A DNA stretch of 64,000 bases from an uncultured Lachnospiraceae bacterium (lineage in GTDB: Bacteria > Bacillota > Clostridia > Lachnospirales > Lachnospiraceae), in NCBI GenBank assembly GCA_910589195.1, contig CAJUTC010000009.1:28011-92010 (forward strand), written 5' to 3'. This document shows positions 18,505 to 27,124 of this stretch, piece after piece. Position 1 is the first letter of the stretch. Each line of letters starts with the position of its first letter. The notes under the pieces are model-generated. The model made no database searches. It was not told the DNA's origin and saw only the letters and a list, made by a program, of their open reading frames with translations. The position numbers were made by a program, and so were the translations under genes.

Positions 18505-19440
18505 TCAGGAATCTTTCCTTTTATTAATTCTCTGCACCTTTACATCTGGCGCAGTTACTGCCATTTTGGGGACAGCCTTTACATAATAGTAGTAATCATC
18601 ATCCTGGAACTGCAGGAATTCGGTTCTGGAATAATCCACCGCAAATACAAAAAACTGGAAAATAAATGCCAAAACCAGTGATATCATCACTCCTATTATA
18701 ATCGAACCAACTGACAAATTCACATTCATCCGGGAATTTCCGAAAAAAATAACTGCCAGCTCCACCACAACTCCTGCCGCAATCGCAATGGTCCATGCGT
18801 ATGCTACTGACAGGCTTTTAATCAAATACACCACAATCGCCGCCGCCGCAAAGGTAAGGACCATAAGCATCATCATTTCATTACGCAGCAGGCTGTCTAA
18901 AATTTGCATGTATTTCTGGGTAATATCAATTGTCGCTGCCCCGGCTAAGACACCTGCGTTCTGTTTGGCGTAAATCAACAGATAGTAGAAAAAAACACCA
19001 GCACACATCGGGATCAGCGCGGACAGGCCGCAGGACAGACCGATAATCAAAGGCACTACAAGCGGTACCCGAAAGAAAAACAACATCGGGGTAATCACCA
19101 TAATCACCGAATTACCTGGCTGGAAGCCGCTGTAAAGAATAGCCACTGTCAGAACCAGGATGCCTGTGATCACGGCCAGATCAAGCGACATGCTGTACAA
19201 GTGCAACATCATAAAAACAGCCGCGACACATGTAAGGACGCTAACCGGAAGAAACGCACACAGCAGGCTGACTGCCGTAAAAATCAGCGGGTTTTTTAAT
19301 AATTCCATAAAGCCCAAATTTTGGTTTAACAAAATAAACACAACCATGGAAAACAGAAACTTCCAAATAGGGTTCACAATAAAACTATATTTTCCGTAAA
19401 AGGCTTTCAGACGTTCCTTAAATACCAGAAGACCGATCAT
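18505..19440 (-). CDS. uncharacterised polytopic membrane protein
   Basis: A 311-residue protein with about eight to nine membrane segments. The cytoplasmic tail after the last helix holds an acidic-aromatic stretch, EFLQFQDDDYYYYVKAVPK, then a basic end. I do not recognise a named family. It lies directly upstream of cdaA and overlaps the preceding small membrane gene by 23 bases; a GGAGGG site supports the start. A role with c-di-AMP or envelope homeostasis is an inference from position only. Confidence 0.6.
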   Translation of the reverse strand: MIGLLVFKERLKAFYGKYSFIVNPIWKFLFSMVVFILLNQNLGFMELLKNPLIFTAVSLLCAFLPVSVLTCVAAVFMMLHLYSMSLDLAVITGILVLTVAILYSGFQPGNSVIMVITPMLFFFRVPLVVPLIIGLSCGLSALIPMCAGVFFYYLLIYAKQNAGVLAGAATIDITQKYMQILDSLLRNEMMMLMVLTFAAAAIVVYLIKSLSVAYAWTIAIAAGVVVELAVIFFGNSRMNVNLSVGSIIIGVMISLVLAFIFQFFVFAVDYSRTEFLQFQDDDYYYYVKAVPKMAVTAPDVKVQRINKRKDS

Positions 19441-19864
19441 AACGAACGCCCTCCTTTGACATCTCCTTCACCTTGTTCTGATACTCATACCGCTTCTCTA
19501 AGCGTTTTAGTTTTGCCATATAAATCCGCATGCCGGCAATGGAATACTCATATCGTTTCCAGTAAACCACCGCTGTAATCAGCAGATAAAGTACCAAACC
19601 TCCCAAATAAATGAGCCCAAACCGCTTTCCAAGGGACAGCAACATGTCAATCTCAATATTCGTCAAAAGCAGTTCCAAATGGTACAAAACCCAAAGGATG
19701 ATGCCCAGAAGGCAGCATAACGTATATCCGAAAAAGGCCCCCAGCAAATGGCGGCTGATATAGTCACTTCTAAAATAGCAGCTTAATGGAAAAATTTTCT
19801 TTCCTTCTTTTTGTTCAAACATGGCAATGCTTGTCATCAGTTTGATCTTCTCTTCATTCAGCAT
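19418..19864 (-). CDS. small two-helix membrane protein
   Basis: A 148-residue protein starting MLNEEKIKLMTSIAMFEQKE, with AAAGGAGC upstream; an in-frame 54-codon extension is rejected. Two long hydrophobic helices (about 50-75 and 90-120) are flanked by a basic, Tyr-rich C-terminus that may form a coiled coil. No family is recognised. It is the first gene of the cdaA-ptsHI operon and overlaps the next gene. Confidence 0.6.
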   Translation of the reverse strand: MLNEEKIKLMTSIAMFEQKEGKKIFPLSCYFRSDYISRHLLGAFFGYTLCCLLGIILWVLYHLELLLTNIEIDMLLSLGKRFGLIYLGGLVLYLLITAVVYWKRYEYSIAGMRIYMAKLKRLEKRYEYQNKVKEMSKEGVRYDRSSGI

Positions 19865-19907
19865 ATTGCCGCTCCTTTTCTCTTGCAACCTCAGAACACT
19901 TCTTCTT

Positions 19908-19916
19908 ATTGTAACA
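19908..19916 (-). promoter_or_regulatory. possible extended -10 promoter of the cdaA operon
   Basis: On the minus strand TGTTACAAT fits an extended -10 element, with no convincing -35. It lies 44 bases upstream of the first gene. Confidence 0.35.
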
Positions 19917-20096
19917 TATAATTTCTGTCTTTGCGAGTAGTTATACCAAATTTTTATAAATTTGTAATGAAACATCAAAGGGCTGCTGTAAGAAACGAGA
20001 AAATCAAGCATCGAAACCCAGAACAATAAACCGTAGACATATTACTATCACAATTTTCTGGATCCTTGGCAAATCAACAGACGAAAGTCCATAAGA

Positions 20097-20139
20097 ATAC
20101 CAGGCAAAGGGGAAATCAAAATCCCCTGCTGCCTGGTAT
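20097..20139 (-). terminator. terminator of the MacAB-like operon
   Basis: ATACCAGGCA and TGCCTGGTAT form a 10-bp stem enclosing a second GGGGA/TCCCC stem, 25 bases after the permease stop. The T-run is weak (TCTTATG on the minus strand). Confidence 0.6.
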
Positions 20140-20163
20140 CTCTTTTGTGGTTCCTATGTCACC

Positions 20164-21378
20164 CTATTCATACCGGAGCGCGTCAATCGGATCCGCTTTT
20201 GCTGCTTTTGAAGCAGGATATAATCCAAAGAAAATTCCAACCATGGCGGAAAATCCCACCGCAAGAATAACAATAACAGGCTTAATCACCACCGGAACGC
20301 CTAATGCCAAACCGCCCAGGCTTACCAGACCGGCTCCGATCAGAATCCCGATAATGCCTCCCATTGCGGATAAGGTAGCAGACTCTGTTAAAAACTGGAT
20401 CAATACATCCCTGGTTTTTGCCCCCAGAGCTTTCCTGATTCCGATTTCTCTGGTTCTCTCCGTCACCGAAACCAGCATAATATTCATAATTCCGATACCT
20501 CCTACAATCAGGGAAATGGCCGCAATCCCTCCTACAGCAGCGGAAAGGCCTCCCATCATTTGATCAATAGAGCCCATTTCTTCCATCGCCGTATACATAT
20601 AAATTTGTTCTGGCTGCCTTCCCTTTATTTTTGCCACATAATTGGTAAAGCGGGTGAAAAAGTCATTCAAATCCACATCCTCCGCGGCATAAATATGATA
20701 TACTCCAAAATAGTCATTGGGCCAGGTAAGGATGGTGTATGGGATATAGGCGGAGCCTCCTTCCCCTGTATCCCCCATCATCAGCGCCTGGAAGGGACTC
20801 ATATCTTTCCGGTATACGCCTACTACCGTATAATCCTGGACTTCTCCCCAAACGGTTATGCGGAAGGAAAGGCCTACCGCGTTTTCCGTTCCAAACATAC
20901 GCATGGCGCTTTTTACATCCAAAACCGCATTCTTTTTTCTGCCCAAAATATCTCCCTGGTTTAAGTAGCGCCCATATACCATATTAACTGGCTGCACATC
21001 CTGATAATTATAGTCAATTCCGCTTAAACTGAAGCGAACGGTATTCCTGCCATAGGTTGCGTCGCCATCAACCGACATATTGCTGTCAATATAGGCAAGC
21101 TCATCACCGAACACTTCTTTGATCCGCTCCATCTCATCTAAGGTAAAGTAATCACTTTGCCGAAAATCATCAATCATCCAGCTTCGAATCTGGCAAAATC
21201 CCTGGGTGATGCCAACGTCCTTATACAGATCCGCAAACATGCTCCGCATAGTATCACCGATGGAAACGATGGAAATTACGGAGCCAATCCCGATTACAAT
21301 TCCAAGCATAGTCAGAACGGAACGCATTTTATTGGCACGGATGGCAGAAAATGCCATTGCCATATTTTCAATCAACAT
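20164..21378 (-). CDS. MacB/FtsX-type ABC transporter permease
   Basis: A 404-residue permease. The N-terminus IRANKMRSVLTMLGIVIGIG is the MacB signature, followed by an extracytoplasmic MacB_PCD domain (about 45-270) and three C-terminal helices with the FtsX motif ERTREIGIRKALGAKTRDVL. It works with the ATPase and adaptor upstream in an efflux or stress-response complex. The start overlaps the ATPase gene by 11 bases, with AAAGGGG before it. The substrate is not visible from sequence; peptide or drug export is usual for this type in Firmicutes. Confidence 0.88.
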   Translation of the reverse strand: MLIENMAMAFSAIRANKMRSVLTMLGIVIGIGSVISIVSIGDTMRSMFADLYKDVGITQGFCQIRSWMIDDFRQSDYFTLDEMERIKEVFGDELAYIDSNMSVDGDATYGRNTVRFSLSGIDYNYQDVQPVNMVYGRYLNQGDILGRKKNAVLDVKSAMRMFGTENAVGLSFRITVWGEVQDYTVVGVYRKDMSPFQALMMGDTGEGGSAYIPYTILTWPNDYFGVYHIYAAEDVDLNDFFTRFTNYVAKIKGRQPEQIYMYTAMEEMGSIDQMMGGLSAAVGGIAAISLIVGGIGIMNIMLVSVTERTREIGIRKALGAKTRDVLIQFLTESATLSAMGGIIGILIGAGLVSLGGLALGVPVVIKPVIVILAVGFSAMVGIFFGLYPASKAAKADPIDALRYE

Positions 21379-22150
21379 GATTTGCTTCCCCTTTCCTTAC
21401 ATCGCTGACTACCTGGCCGTCACGGAAGCGGATAACCCGCTCGGTAAATGCCGCAATATCCTCCTCATGGGTTACTACCACCACCGTAGCCCCTTCTTTG
21501 TGAAGCTGCCCAAACAGCTCCATAATCTCTATGGAAGAAGCGGTATCTAAGTTTCCGGTAGGCTCATCTGCCAGGATTAAAGGCGGTTCATTTGCCAGAG
21601 CCCTGGCAATCGCTACCCTCTGCCTCTGCCCTCCTGACAGTTCATTTGGCATATGCTCATACCGCTTTCCAAGACCCACCCGTTCTAAAAGCTGAAATGC
21701 CCGATCCTGACGTTCCCTTTTCGAAAGCTTGTGGGCATATGTCATAGGAAGCTCCACATTTTTCAGGGCGGAAGTACGGGGAATCAGGTTAAAGGACTGG
21801 AACACAAATCCGATTTTCCGGTTCCGCACCTCGGACAACTGGTTTGGCGTCAATTGGGCCGTGTCGATGCCATCCAGGTAATAATGCCCCATAGTAGGCC
21901 GATCCAAACAGCCTAAAATATTCATCAGGGTAGACTTTCCGGATCCGGACTGCCCCATAATCGCCACAAAATCCCCCCGCTTTATGGTCAGGTTGATTTT
22001 TTTCAAACCCAGAACTTTAATAGCTCCTGTATCATAGATTTTCACCAGATTTTCAAGCCGGATCAAATCCTGGTTTACATTTTCTGTCATATACGCAGGC
22101 AGCTTTTTTTCCTTTTTTCGGAATAACTGTCTAAGATTTCTGTTCTTCAT
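21368..22150 (-). CDS. MacB/LolD-type ABC transporter ATP-binding protein
   Basis: A 260-residue ATPase with Walker A GQSGSGKST, signature ELSGGQRQRVAIARAL and Walker B LILADEPTGNLD, the LolD/MacB subfamily pattern. About 32 basic residues precede the ABC domain. The start at MKNRNLRQLF is chosen because AGGA lies at a good distance and it falls after the adaptor stop; a start 12 codons earlier would overlap that gene. It is coupled to the permease by an 11-base overlap. Confidence 0.88.
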   Translation of the reverse strand: MKNRNLRQLFRKKEKKLPAYMTENVNQDLIRLENLVKIYDTGAIKVLGLKKINLTIKRGDFVAIMGQSGSGKSTLMNILGCLDRPTMGHYYLDGIDTAQLTPNQLSEVRNRKIGFVFQSFNLIPRTSALKNVELPMTYAHKLSKRERQDRAFQLLERVGLGKRYEHMPNELSGGQRQRVAIARALANEPPLILADEPTGNLDTASSIEIMELFGQLHKEGATVVVVTHEEDIAAFTERVIRFRDGQVVSDVRKGEANHVD

Positions 22151-22172
22151 AGTAGTTCCTGTCACCTCCAGC

Positions 22173-23579
22173 CTAATTGGCAGCATTGGATAACACGCTG
22201 GTTCCGTCCTCTAACAGGGCAGACGCATTGATTGCTATGGAGTCGCCGGCTTTCAGGCTTTCTTTATCCACAGGAATAATTTCAATATTAATATCGCTTT
22301 CCACTCCGGTTTCTACCGGAATCCAGGTAAGGATCTGATTTTCCACCTTCTGGACGTATAAGCTGCCGTCTTCTTTCTGCAGCAGGGCGGAAATGGGGAT
22401 TATCAGGGCATCTTCCGATTCTTCCAGAATAATTTCCGCCCGGGCCGTAATTCCGGCAATCAGTTTAGTATTGGGATCGGTAATGGCAACCGTAGTGGGG
22501 ATGACACGTTCAGTTGAGCCGCCGCCCTTTTCTTCTCCAGTAGGCGAAATAGAAGCCACCATGCCGGAAACCTCTTCCCCATTTAAAATATCCGCATGGA
22601 TCGTTACCGGCTGCCCCACTTCCACCTTGCCGATGGAGTATTCACTTACTTTAATTTCCAATTCCAATTGATCCAGGTTTTCAATGATAAACATAGGCTT
22701 TTCGTCTTCCGGCTTATCCGCAAACTGGCCTACCTTTGTATTCACCCGCACTACAGTGCCTGCGATAGGGCTTTTTATCTGAGCGCTCTCTAATGCCTCT
22801 TTCTTCTTTTCCAGCTCAAATTCCGCATTTCTAATCTGGAGATCGTAAGATTCATTCGCGGCTGGCTTTCCATTTACCAGATTAAAGGAATTGACCTGAC
22901 GCACAGTATCCGCATATGTATTCTGGGCCTGTTCCAGGTTCACAGGCGGTTCGCTTCCTGCCTGCACCATAATAGCTGTCCGATCCAAAGCTCTCTTTGC
23001 CGCCTGGCAGTCCTGCATAGCTTTGGCAAATCCTTGTTCCGCTTCCTTCTGCTGTTCATTTTTCGTGATCACAGCCAGATTATAAGCGTTCTGGGCAATC
23101 TCTACTTCTTTTTCCAAATCGCCGCTGTCTACAATGGCTAAAATTTGATCCTTTTCCACCCGATCCCCTTCTTTTACCCGAAGCTCCATTACTTCCGCAT
23201 GAAGGTTTGATACTACATCCACACTGTCTGTTCCAGATATGGGGCCAGTAATCGCCAAGCGGTTTTGAATGGTTCCAGTTTCTAACACCTGGGTCGCCAC
23301 AAAGGGTACGGTTTCTTTGTTTTTGCCAAACAGCATCTTCCATGCCGCAAACAGGAGAAGGACTGCCCCGATTCCTACTACCAGTTTCCGTTTCCGGCTC
23401 CACTTTTTCTTAGGAATCCCTTCTGCCTTCTTTTTCTTTTTTCCCTTCTTTTTTGTCCCTTCTGGTTCCGGAGCCAGAAGGCGTTCCATCTCATGGTCAA
23501 ATTCTGCTTCTGCTTCCGTTTTTTGGATGGGAGCAATTTCCTGATTTATCCCTGATTCCTTATTTGATTTCGTTTCCAT
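22173..23579 (-). CDS. HlyD/MacA-type efflux adaptor protein
   Basis: A 468-residue membrane fusion protein. A Lys-rich N-terminus (KKKGKKKKK) precedes a single membrane helix (about 55-75), then lipoyl/barrel halves (VVSNLHAEVMELRVKEGDRV and IKSPIAGTVVRVNTKVGQ) around a helical hairpin, and a beta-barrel domain. It links the MacB-like permease to the exterior face. A GTG four codons upstream (23591) with AAGGAAA is an alternative start. The gene is first in its operon, behind a strong terminator of the preceding operon. Confidence 0.85.
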   Translation of the reverse strand: METKSNKESGINQEIAPIQKTEAEAEFDHEMERLLAPEPEGTKKKGKKKKKAEGIPKKKWSRKRKLVVGIGAVLLLFAAWKMLFGKNKETVPFVATQVLETGTIQNRLAITGPISGTDSVDVVSNLHAEVMELRVKEGDRVEKDQILAIVDSGDLEKEVEIAQNAYNLAVITKNEQQKEAEQGFAKAMQDCQAAKRALDRTAIMVQAGSEPPVNLEQAQNTYADTVRQVNSFNLVNGKPAANESYDLQIRNAEFELEKKKEALESAQIKSPIAGTVVRVNTKVGQFADKPEDEKPMFIIENLDQLELEIKVSEYSIGKVEVGQPVTIHADILNGEEVSGMVASISPTGEEKGGGSTERVIPTTVAITDPNTKLIAGITARAEIILEESEDALIIPISALLQKEDGSLYVQKVENQILTWIPVETGVESDINIEIIPVDKESLKAGDSIAINASALLEDGTSVLSNAAN

Positions 23580-23633
23580 ATCCTGCCTCACGTTTCCTTC
23601 CGTTTTGATTCACTAAAATAATGATAACGTAAA

Positions 23634-23670
23634 AAATCCTCCTTCTGTTTCGTAAAACGAAGGAGGATTT
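23634..23670 (-). terminator. strong terminator after the dctM remnant
   Basis: AAATCCTCCTTC (23634-23645) and GAAGGAGGATTT (23659-23670) pair perfectly, extended inside by GTTT/AAAC; on the minus strand the stem is followed by TTTTTTA. It ends the yia module transcript. Confidence 0.85.
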
Positions 23671-23734
23671 CCATTTACTTCAAATATTTTATATTTTTTC
23701 GTTCCAATTCCAGGCAGGCCTTTTTGGCACGGTA

Positions 23735-24217
23735 TTAAAACAGTCCCGGGAATATGGCGGAAGGAATTGCCAGCCATACGGTTGGGAATAATACCAGCAG
23801 CATCAAAACTACAATGGAGGACAGGAAGTAAGGCAGTGTTCCCTTAAATGCGTCCTCAATTTTAATTCCGCTGATGGATGAAGCAATCAGCAAACAAAGT
23901 CCGTAAGGCGGTGTTACCAATCCGAGCGCTAAAGTAACGACAATAATCAGGCCCAGGATAATAGGGCTGATTCCCAGCGCGGTGGCGGAAGGAAGGATAA
24001 TGGGCACAAACAGGATCATAGCCGGAACAGCATCCATAAAAGTCCCCACAAACATAAAGAACGCTACCACAACCAGCAAGAACACCAACCATCCGCCAGA
24101 CATATTGGTAAAGAACTGCTGAACAATGGTATTTAACTGATAGTAGCTCAACAGTTCGCCCAACGCGTTAGCCGTAATTTGTATATCAAACAACCAGTTA
24201 TCCATACAATGGCTCAA
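23735..24217 (-). pseudogene. TRAP transporter large permease (DctM), C-terminal fragment
   Basis: About 160 codons, matching only the last third of a DctM permease (family length about 425). Conserved DctM segments are seen: VAFFMFVGTFMDAVPAMILF and LGLVTPPYGLCLLIASSISG. The frame begins with a TTG directly after an in-frame TAA and has no ribosome site; the true N-terminal helices, and any dctP or dctQ, are absent. It sits 32 bases behind the yiaK stop. TRAP transporters accompany yiaK and yiaL in E. coli (yiaMNO), so a deletion has probably removed the transporter from a once complete operon. Confidence 0.8.
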
Positions 24218-24249
24218 TTATTCACAAAATCCCAGTCAAAACATTTGGT

Positions 24250-25254
24250 TTACATAGCCAGTACCTGGTTCCACTTTTCCTCAATCACCGGAATTCCTTT
24301 TTCCAGATTCTCCTGGATGGTCATAGCCTCTGGTTCCCCTGGATACAGAACGGTTCCGCCTTCCTGTGCCGGCTCAGACGATTTAATATCCGCAACAATG
24401 TCATTTACAATCTGATCTGTCAGCTCCTGGCTGTTTGCCTTAGAAGGATCAATCGCAATCATAATTTGGGTCAGGCCAACCTCATCCCCAAAGGTTCCAA
24501 TGGTATGAACGGAATTTCCATTGGTCAAAACGGTAGCAATCAAATCCAGTGCGATGGAAATGCCGCTGCCCTTCCAGTACCCCATTGGAAGAACCCGCCA
24601 GGTTTTCTCAATTTCAGCCGGGTCTGTTGTCAAATTCCCCTTGGTGTCATAGCCACCTGGCACTGGAAGCTGAATCCCTTTCAGCTTGCAGTCCTCAATT
24701 TTCCCATAAGAAAACTGGGATACGGCACAGTCGATTACCACATGCTGCCCGTTGCTTCTTGGAACAGCAAAGATAATAGGGTTATTTCCAATTTTCCTGT
24801 CTTTTCCGCCCCATGCCGGCATATTGGGGCAGGTATTGGACCAGCAGATCCCGATACAGCCCTGATCCGCTGCCTGGAACCCATAACTTCCGCCTCTCAT
24901 CCAATGGTTGTTATTCCCCAAAGCCACAATGCCGATGCCGTACTCTTTTGCTAATTGGCAAGCGCGATCCATGGCCAGTTTGGCGTTTAAGGGGCCGAAT
25001 CCCCGATGGCCGTTCCAGCGCTCCATGGCTCCTAATTTTAATTCGCAAGTAGCAACAATATCCGGATCAATCTCGCCTTTTTCCAGATATTCCACCACTC
25101 TTGGGAACCGGTTTAACCCATGGGAATACACGCCGGCCAGGCTGTTCTGGGCAAAAATACCAGCCGCAGCCTCTGCCCGATCCTCAGTAAAGCCCTTTTT
25201 CACCAATACCCGCTTAAATTCACTTACCATAGTTTCGTAGGGAACTCTCTTCAT
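24250..25254 (-). CDS. yiaK: YiaK-like NAD(P)H-dependent 2-keto acid reductase (Ldh2 family)
   Basis: A 334-residue Ldh2/MDH-like oxidoreductase, closest in pattern to YiaK (2,3-diketo-L-gulonate reductase). The catalytic histidine is His45 in GVYSHGLNRFP; the cofactor region contains GNNNHWMRGGSYG, DCAVSQFSYG and MGYWKGSGISIALDL. The start MKRVPYETM follows GGAGG at 7 bases. Together with the YiaL-like gene upstream this indicates catabolism of a keto-sugar acid. An operator-like palindrome lies between the two genes. Confidence 0.82.
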   Translation of the reverse strand: MKRVPYETMVSEFKRVLVKKGFTEDRAEAAAGIFAQNSLAGVYSHGLNRFPRVVEYLEKGEIDPDIVATCELKLGAMERWNGHRGFGPLNAKLAMDRACQLAKEYGIGIVALGNNNHWMRGGSYGFQAADQGCIGICWSNTCPNMPAWGGKDRKIGNNPIIFAVPRSNGQHVVIDCAVSQFSYGKIEDCKLKGIQLPVPGGYDTKGNLTTDPAEIEKTWRVLPMGYWKGSGISIALDLIATVLTNGNSVHTIGTFGDEVGLTQIMIAIDPSKANSQELTDQIVNDIVADIKSSEPAQEGGTVLYPGEPEAMTIQENLEKGIPVIEEKWNQVLAM

Positions 25255-25317
25255 CATTTTTCCTCCATTTTCATACTTATTCCATTTCATACCTGATATC
25301 GTATTTCGTTCTTTTCG

Positions 25318-25327
25318 CAATCGATTG
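25318..25327. promoter_or_regulatory. operator-like palindrome between yiaL and yiaK
   Basis: CAATCGATTG, a perfect 10-bp palindrome; 15 bases (GCAATCGATTGTTTT) are identical to the copy at 25873. Probably a binding site for the LacI-type regulator encoded at 26135-27124. Confidence 0.6.
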
Positions 25328-25341
25328 TTTTTATGAAAACC

Positions 25342-25818
25342 TTATTGCAGCGCGTTGATATCAATCTTAACCACAATCCGCTTTACTTCCTGTGGTTTCC
25401 CCAACTGGCAAAAGGGACGATGGACATCCTCCGGAAAAAAGATTGCATAACAGCCTGCCCGCATCGGAAGCATAATTTCCTGAACCTTATGGTTTTCTTC
25501 ATAATATAATGTGTCCTTTTCTTCCAGGCAATTCTCTTTTATCCCATTATCCCCCAGATCCGGATAATATCCGATATATTCTTCTCCCTCAGCCATAAAC
25601 TGAACTTCAATATAACGTCTGTGCACTTCCGGAAGCTTTTCTTCCCTTGGCCCTGTTTCCCGATGGAATACTTTCGCAATCAGCCGATCACCATCCAGAA
25701 AATAGGTACCTTCCTTCCAGTCATTTATATTTGACGCCCTGCAGTAATCAAGGGATGTTACAATCTCCTTTGGATATAGACCGCAATATTCTAACGTGTC
25801 AACATGGCCATACACCAT
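25342..25818 (-). CDS. yiaL: YhcH/YjgK/YiaL family protein (DUF386)
   Basis: A 158-residue cupin-like protein. The family motifs EVHRRYIEVQF and AIFFPEDVHRPFC contain the metal-binding His and Glu residues. Members sit in sialic acid and keto-sugar operons and are thought to be sugar anomerases or isomerases. GGAGGAATG precedes the start. It is the first gene of the yia module and lies behind a promoter with an operator just after the transcription start. Confidence 0.85.
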   Translation of the reverse strand: MVYGHVDTLEYCGLYPKEIVTSLDYCRASNINDWKEGTYFLDGDRLIAKVFHRETGPREEKLPEVHRRYIEVQFMAEGEEYIGYYPDLGDNGIKENCLEEKDTLYYEENHKVQEIMLPMRAGCYAIFFPEDVHRPFCQLGKPQEVKRIVVKIDINALQ

Positions 25819-25872
25819 CCTGGCATTCCTCCTTTCCCTTGATGGCCTGACTGCAATTTAAGCTTTGTTTTG

Positions 25873-25882
25873 CAATCGATTG
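25873..25882. promoter_or_regulatory. operator-like palindrome at the yiaL promoter
   Basis: CAATCGATTG centred about 14 bases downstream of the predicted start of transcription, well placed to block the promoter. Confidence 0.65.
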
Positions 25883-25897
25883 TTTTCTTGTGATTTC

Positions 25898-25926
25898 ATC
25901 ATATCACACTATTAATAGTTTTTCAA
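25898..25926 (-). promoter_or_regulatory. yiaL-yiaK promoter
   Basis: On the minus strand, -35 TTGAAA (25921-25926) and -10 TATGAT (25898-25903) with 17-base spacing. Confidence 0.7.
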
Positions 25927-26030
25927 CCGCTATTTAATCGTTATTTTTACCTATTTTTACGTTCTACTTTTATGTATTCTGCATATTATCATCTTAAATC
26001 AGATGAATTTTAATGCTTTTTTATTCTATA

Positions 26031-26048
26031 TTTGCAATCGATAGCAAA
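26031..26048. promoter_or_regulatory. upstream operator-like dyad of the yia promoter
   Basis: TTTGCAATCGATAGCAAA, a dyad with TTTGC/GCAAA arms that shares the GCAATCGAT core of the two downstream sites. It lies 162 bp from the 25873 site, which would suit DNA looping. Confidence 0.5.
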
Positions 26049-26134
26049 ATCAGGTGCACTTTTTTCGATTTTTTCCTGTTAAACCTTGTTCTATGTGCCT
26101 TTCGCCTGTACCGAATCAGGAGCCGTTGCTCTCG

Positions 26135-27124
26135 TTATGTGCTTTCCCTTTCTACAATGCTGGAAAACAGCATGATCTTTTCCGGGTTTTTTCTCCCCTC
26201 CAGATCATCTAAAAGAATCCTGGCAGCCTCAAAGCTCATCTCAACCAGTTTATTATTTAACGATGTAAGTTTTGGATAGCAAATATCACAATACTTGGAA
26301 TTATCCACGCCGATCACGGCAACTTGCCTTGGAACCGGAATCTTTTTGTCCACCAAAAGGCGGATTCCGCTTACCGCCGCCAGATCTTCCCCGAATATAA
26401 TCCCCTCCACATCCGGATGGTCGTTTAATATCTGTTCCGTAACCCGTTTCCCATCCTCTAAGGTGGTAGGCGATGTATAAATCCACAAATCCTCCCGCTT
26501 CCACCCCAAAGCTTCCATGCCCGTCTGAAAGCCCTTTTCTTTTGACAGATTGCTTGGAGTATGGTTGGGGAGGACAAAGGCCAGCTTTGTATGCCCCTTT
26601 TTCGCCATTAGCCTTACACACGCCTCCATCCCTTCCTGTTCATTCACCAGGACGCCTTTTACATTGGGAAGCTCCAGATAACCATTTGTAATCACTACCG
26701 GTTCTTTCCGGAAGCAGGATGCCAGCGCTGCCTTTACCGCGTCACATTGGAAGGTAGAACCAACCAAAATAACCCCGTCTACCCGTCTTTGGGAAAGGAG
26801 TTTAATAGCGTGTACCTTTTTCTCATCGGATAGGCCGGTATTTAAAATCAAGCTGCAATATCCTTGTTTTTCCAGCTCCTCCTCAATATAATAAGCAATA
26901 TCCACATGGTGGGCATACCGGATATCTGTGATTAAAATCCCAATCATTTTGCTGGACTGGTTCACTAGACCCCTGGCAGTTTCATTGGGCCGGTAATCGT
27001 ATTCATCCAAAAGCGCCTGGATCTGTTTCCTGGTTTCTTCTTTAATCCCCGGCTTATGGTTAGCTACTCTGGACACTGTGCTGGCAGATACCCCGGCAAT
27101 TTTCGCTATATCATAAATGGTCAT
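26135..27124 (-). CDS. LacI-family transcriptional regulator of the yia module
   Basis: A 329-residue regulator. The helix-turn-helix is TIYDIAKIAGVSASTVSRVA at the N-terminus, followed by the periplasmic-binding-protein-like effector domain with VIGVDNSKYC near the end. The start MTIYDIAKIAG is chosen because its ATG overlaps the TGA of the upstream gene in ATGA. The GCAATCGATTG-type sites around yiaL, yiaK and the upstream Gfo/Idh gene are its probable operators. The ligand is unknown; a sugar acid is likely from context. Confidence 0.85.
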   Translation of the reverse strand: MTIYDIAKIAGVSASTVSRVANHKPGIKEETRKQIQALLDEYDYRPNETARGLVNQSSKMIGILITDIRYAHHVDIAYYIEEELEKQGYCSLILNTGLSDEKKVHAIKLLSQRRVDGVILVGSTFQCDAVKAALASCFRKEPVVITNGYLELPNVKGVLVNEQEGMEACVRLMAKKGHTKLAFVLPNHTPSNLSKEKGFQTGMEALGWKREDLWIYTSPTTLEDGKRVTEQILNDHPDVEGIIFGEDLAAVSGIRLLVDKKIPVPRQVAVIGVDNSKYCDICYPKLTSLNNKLVEMSFEAARILLDDLEGRKNPEKIMLFSSIVEREST

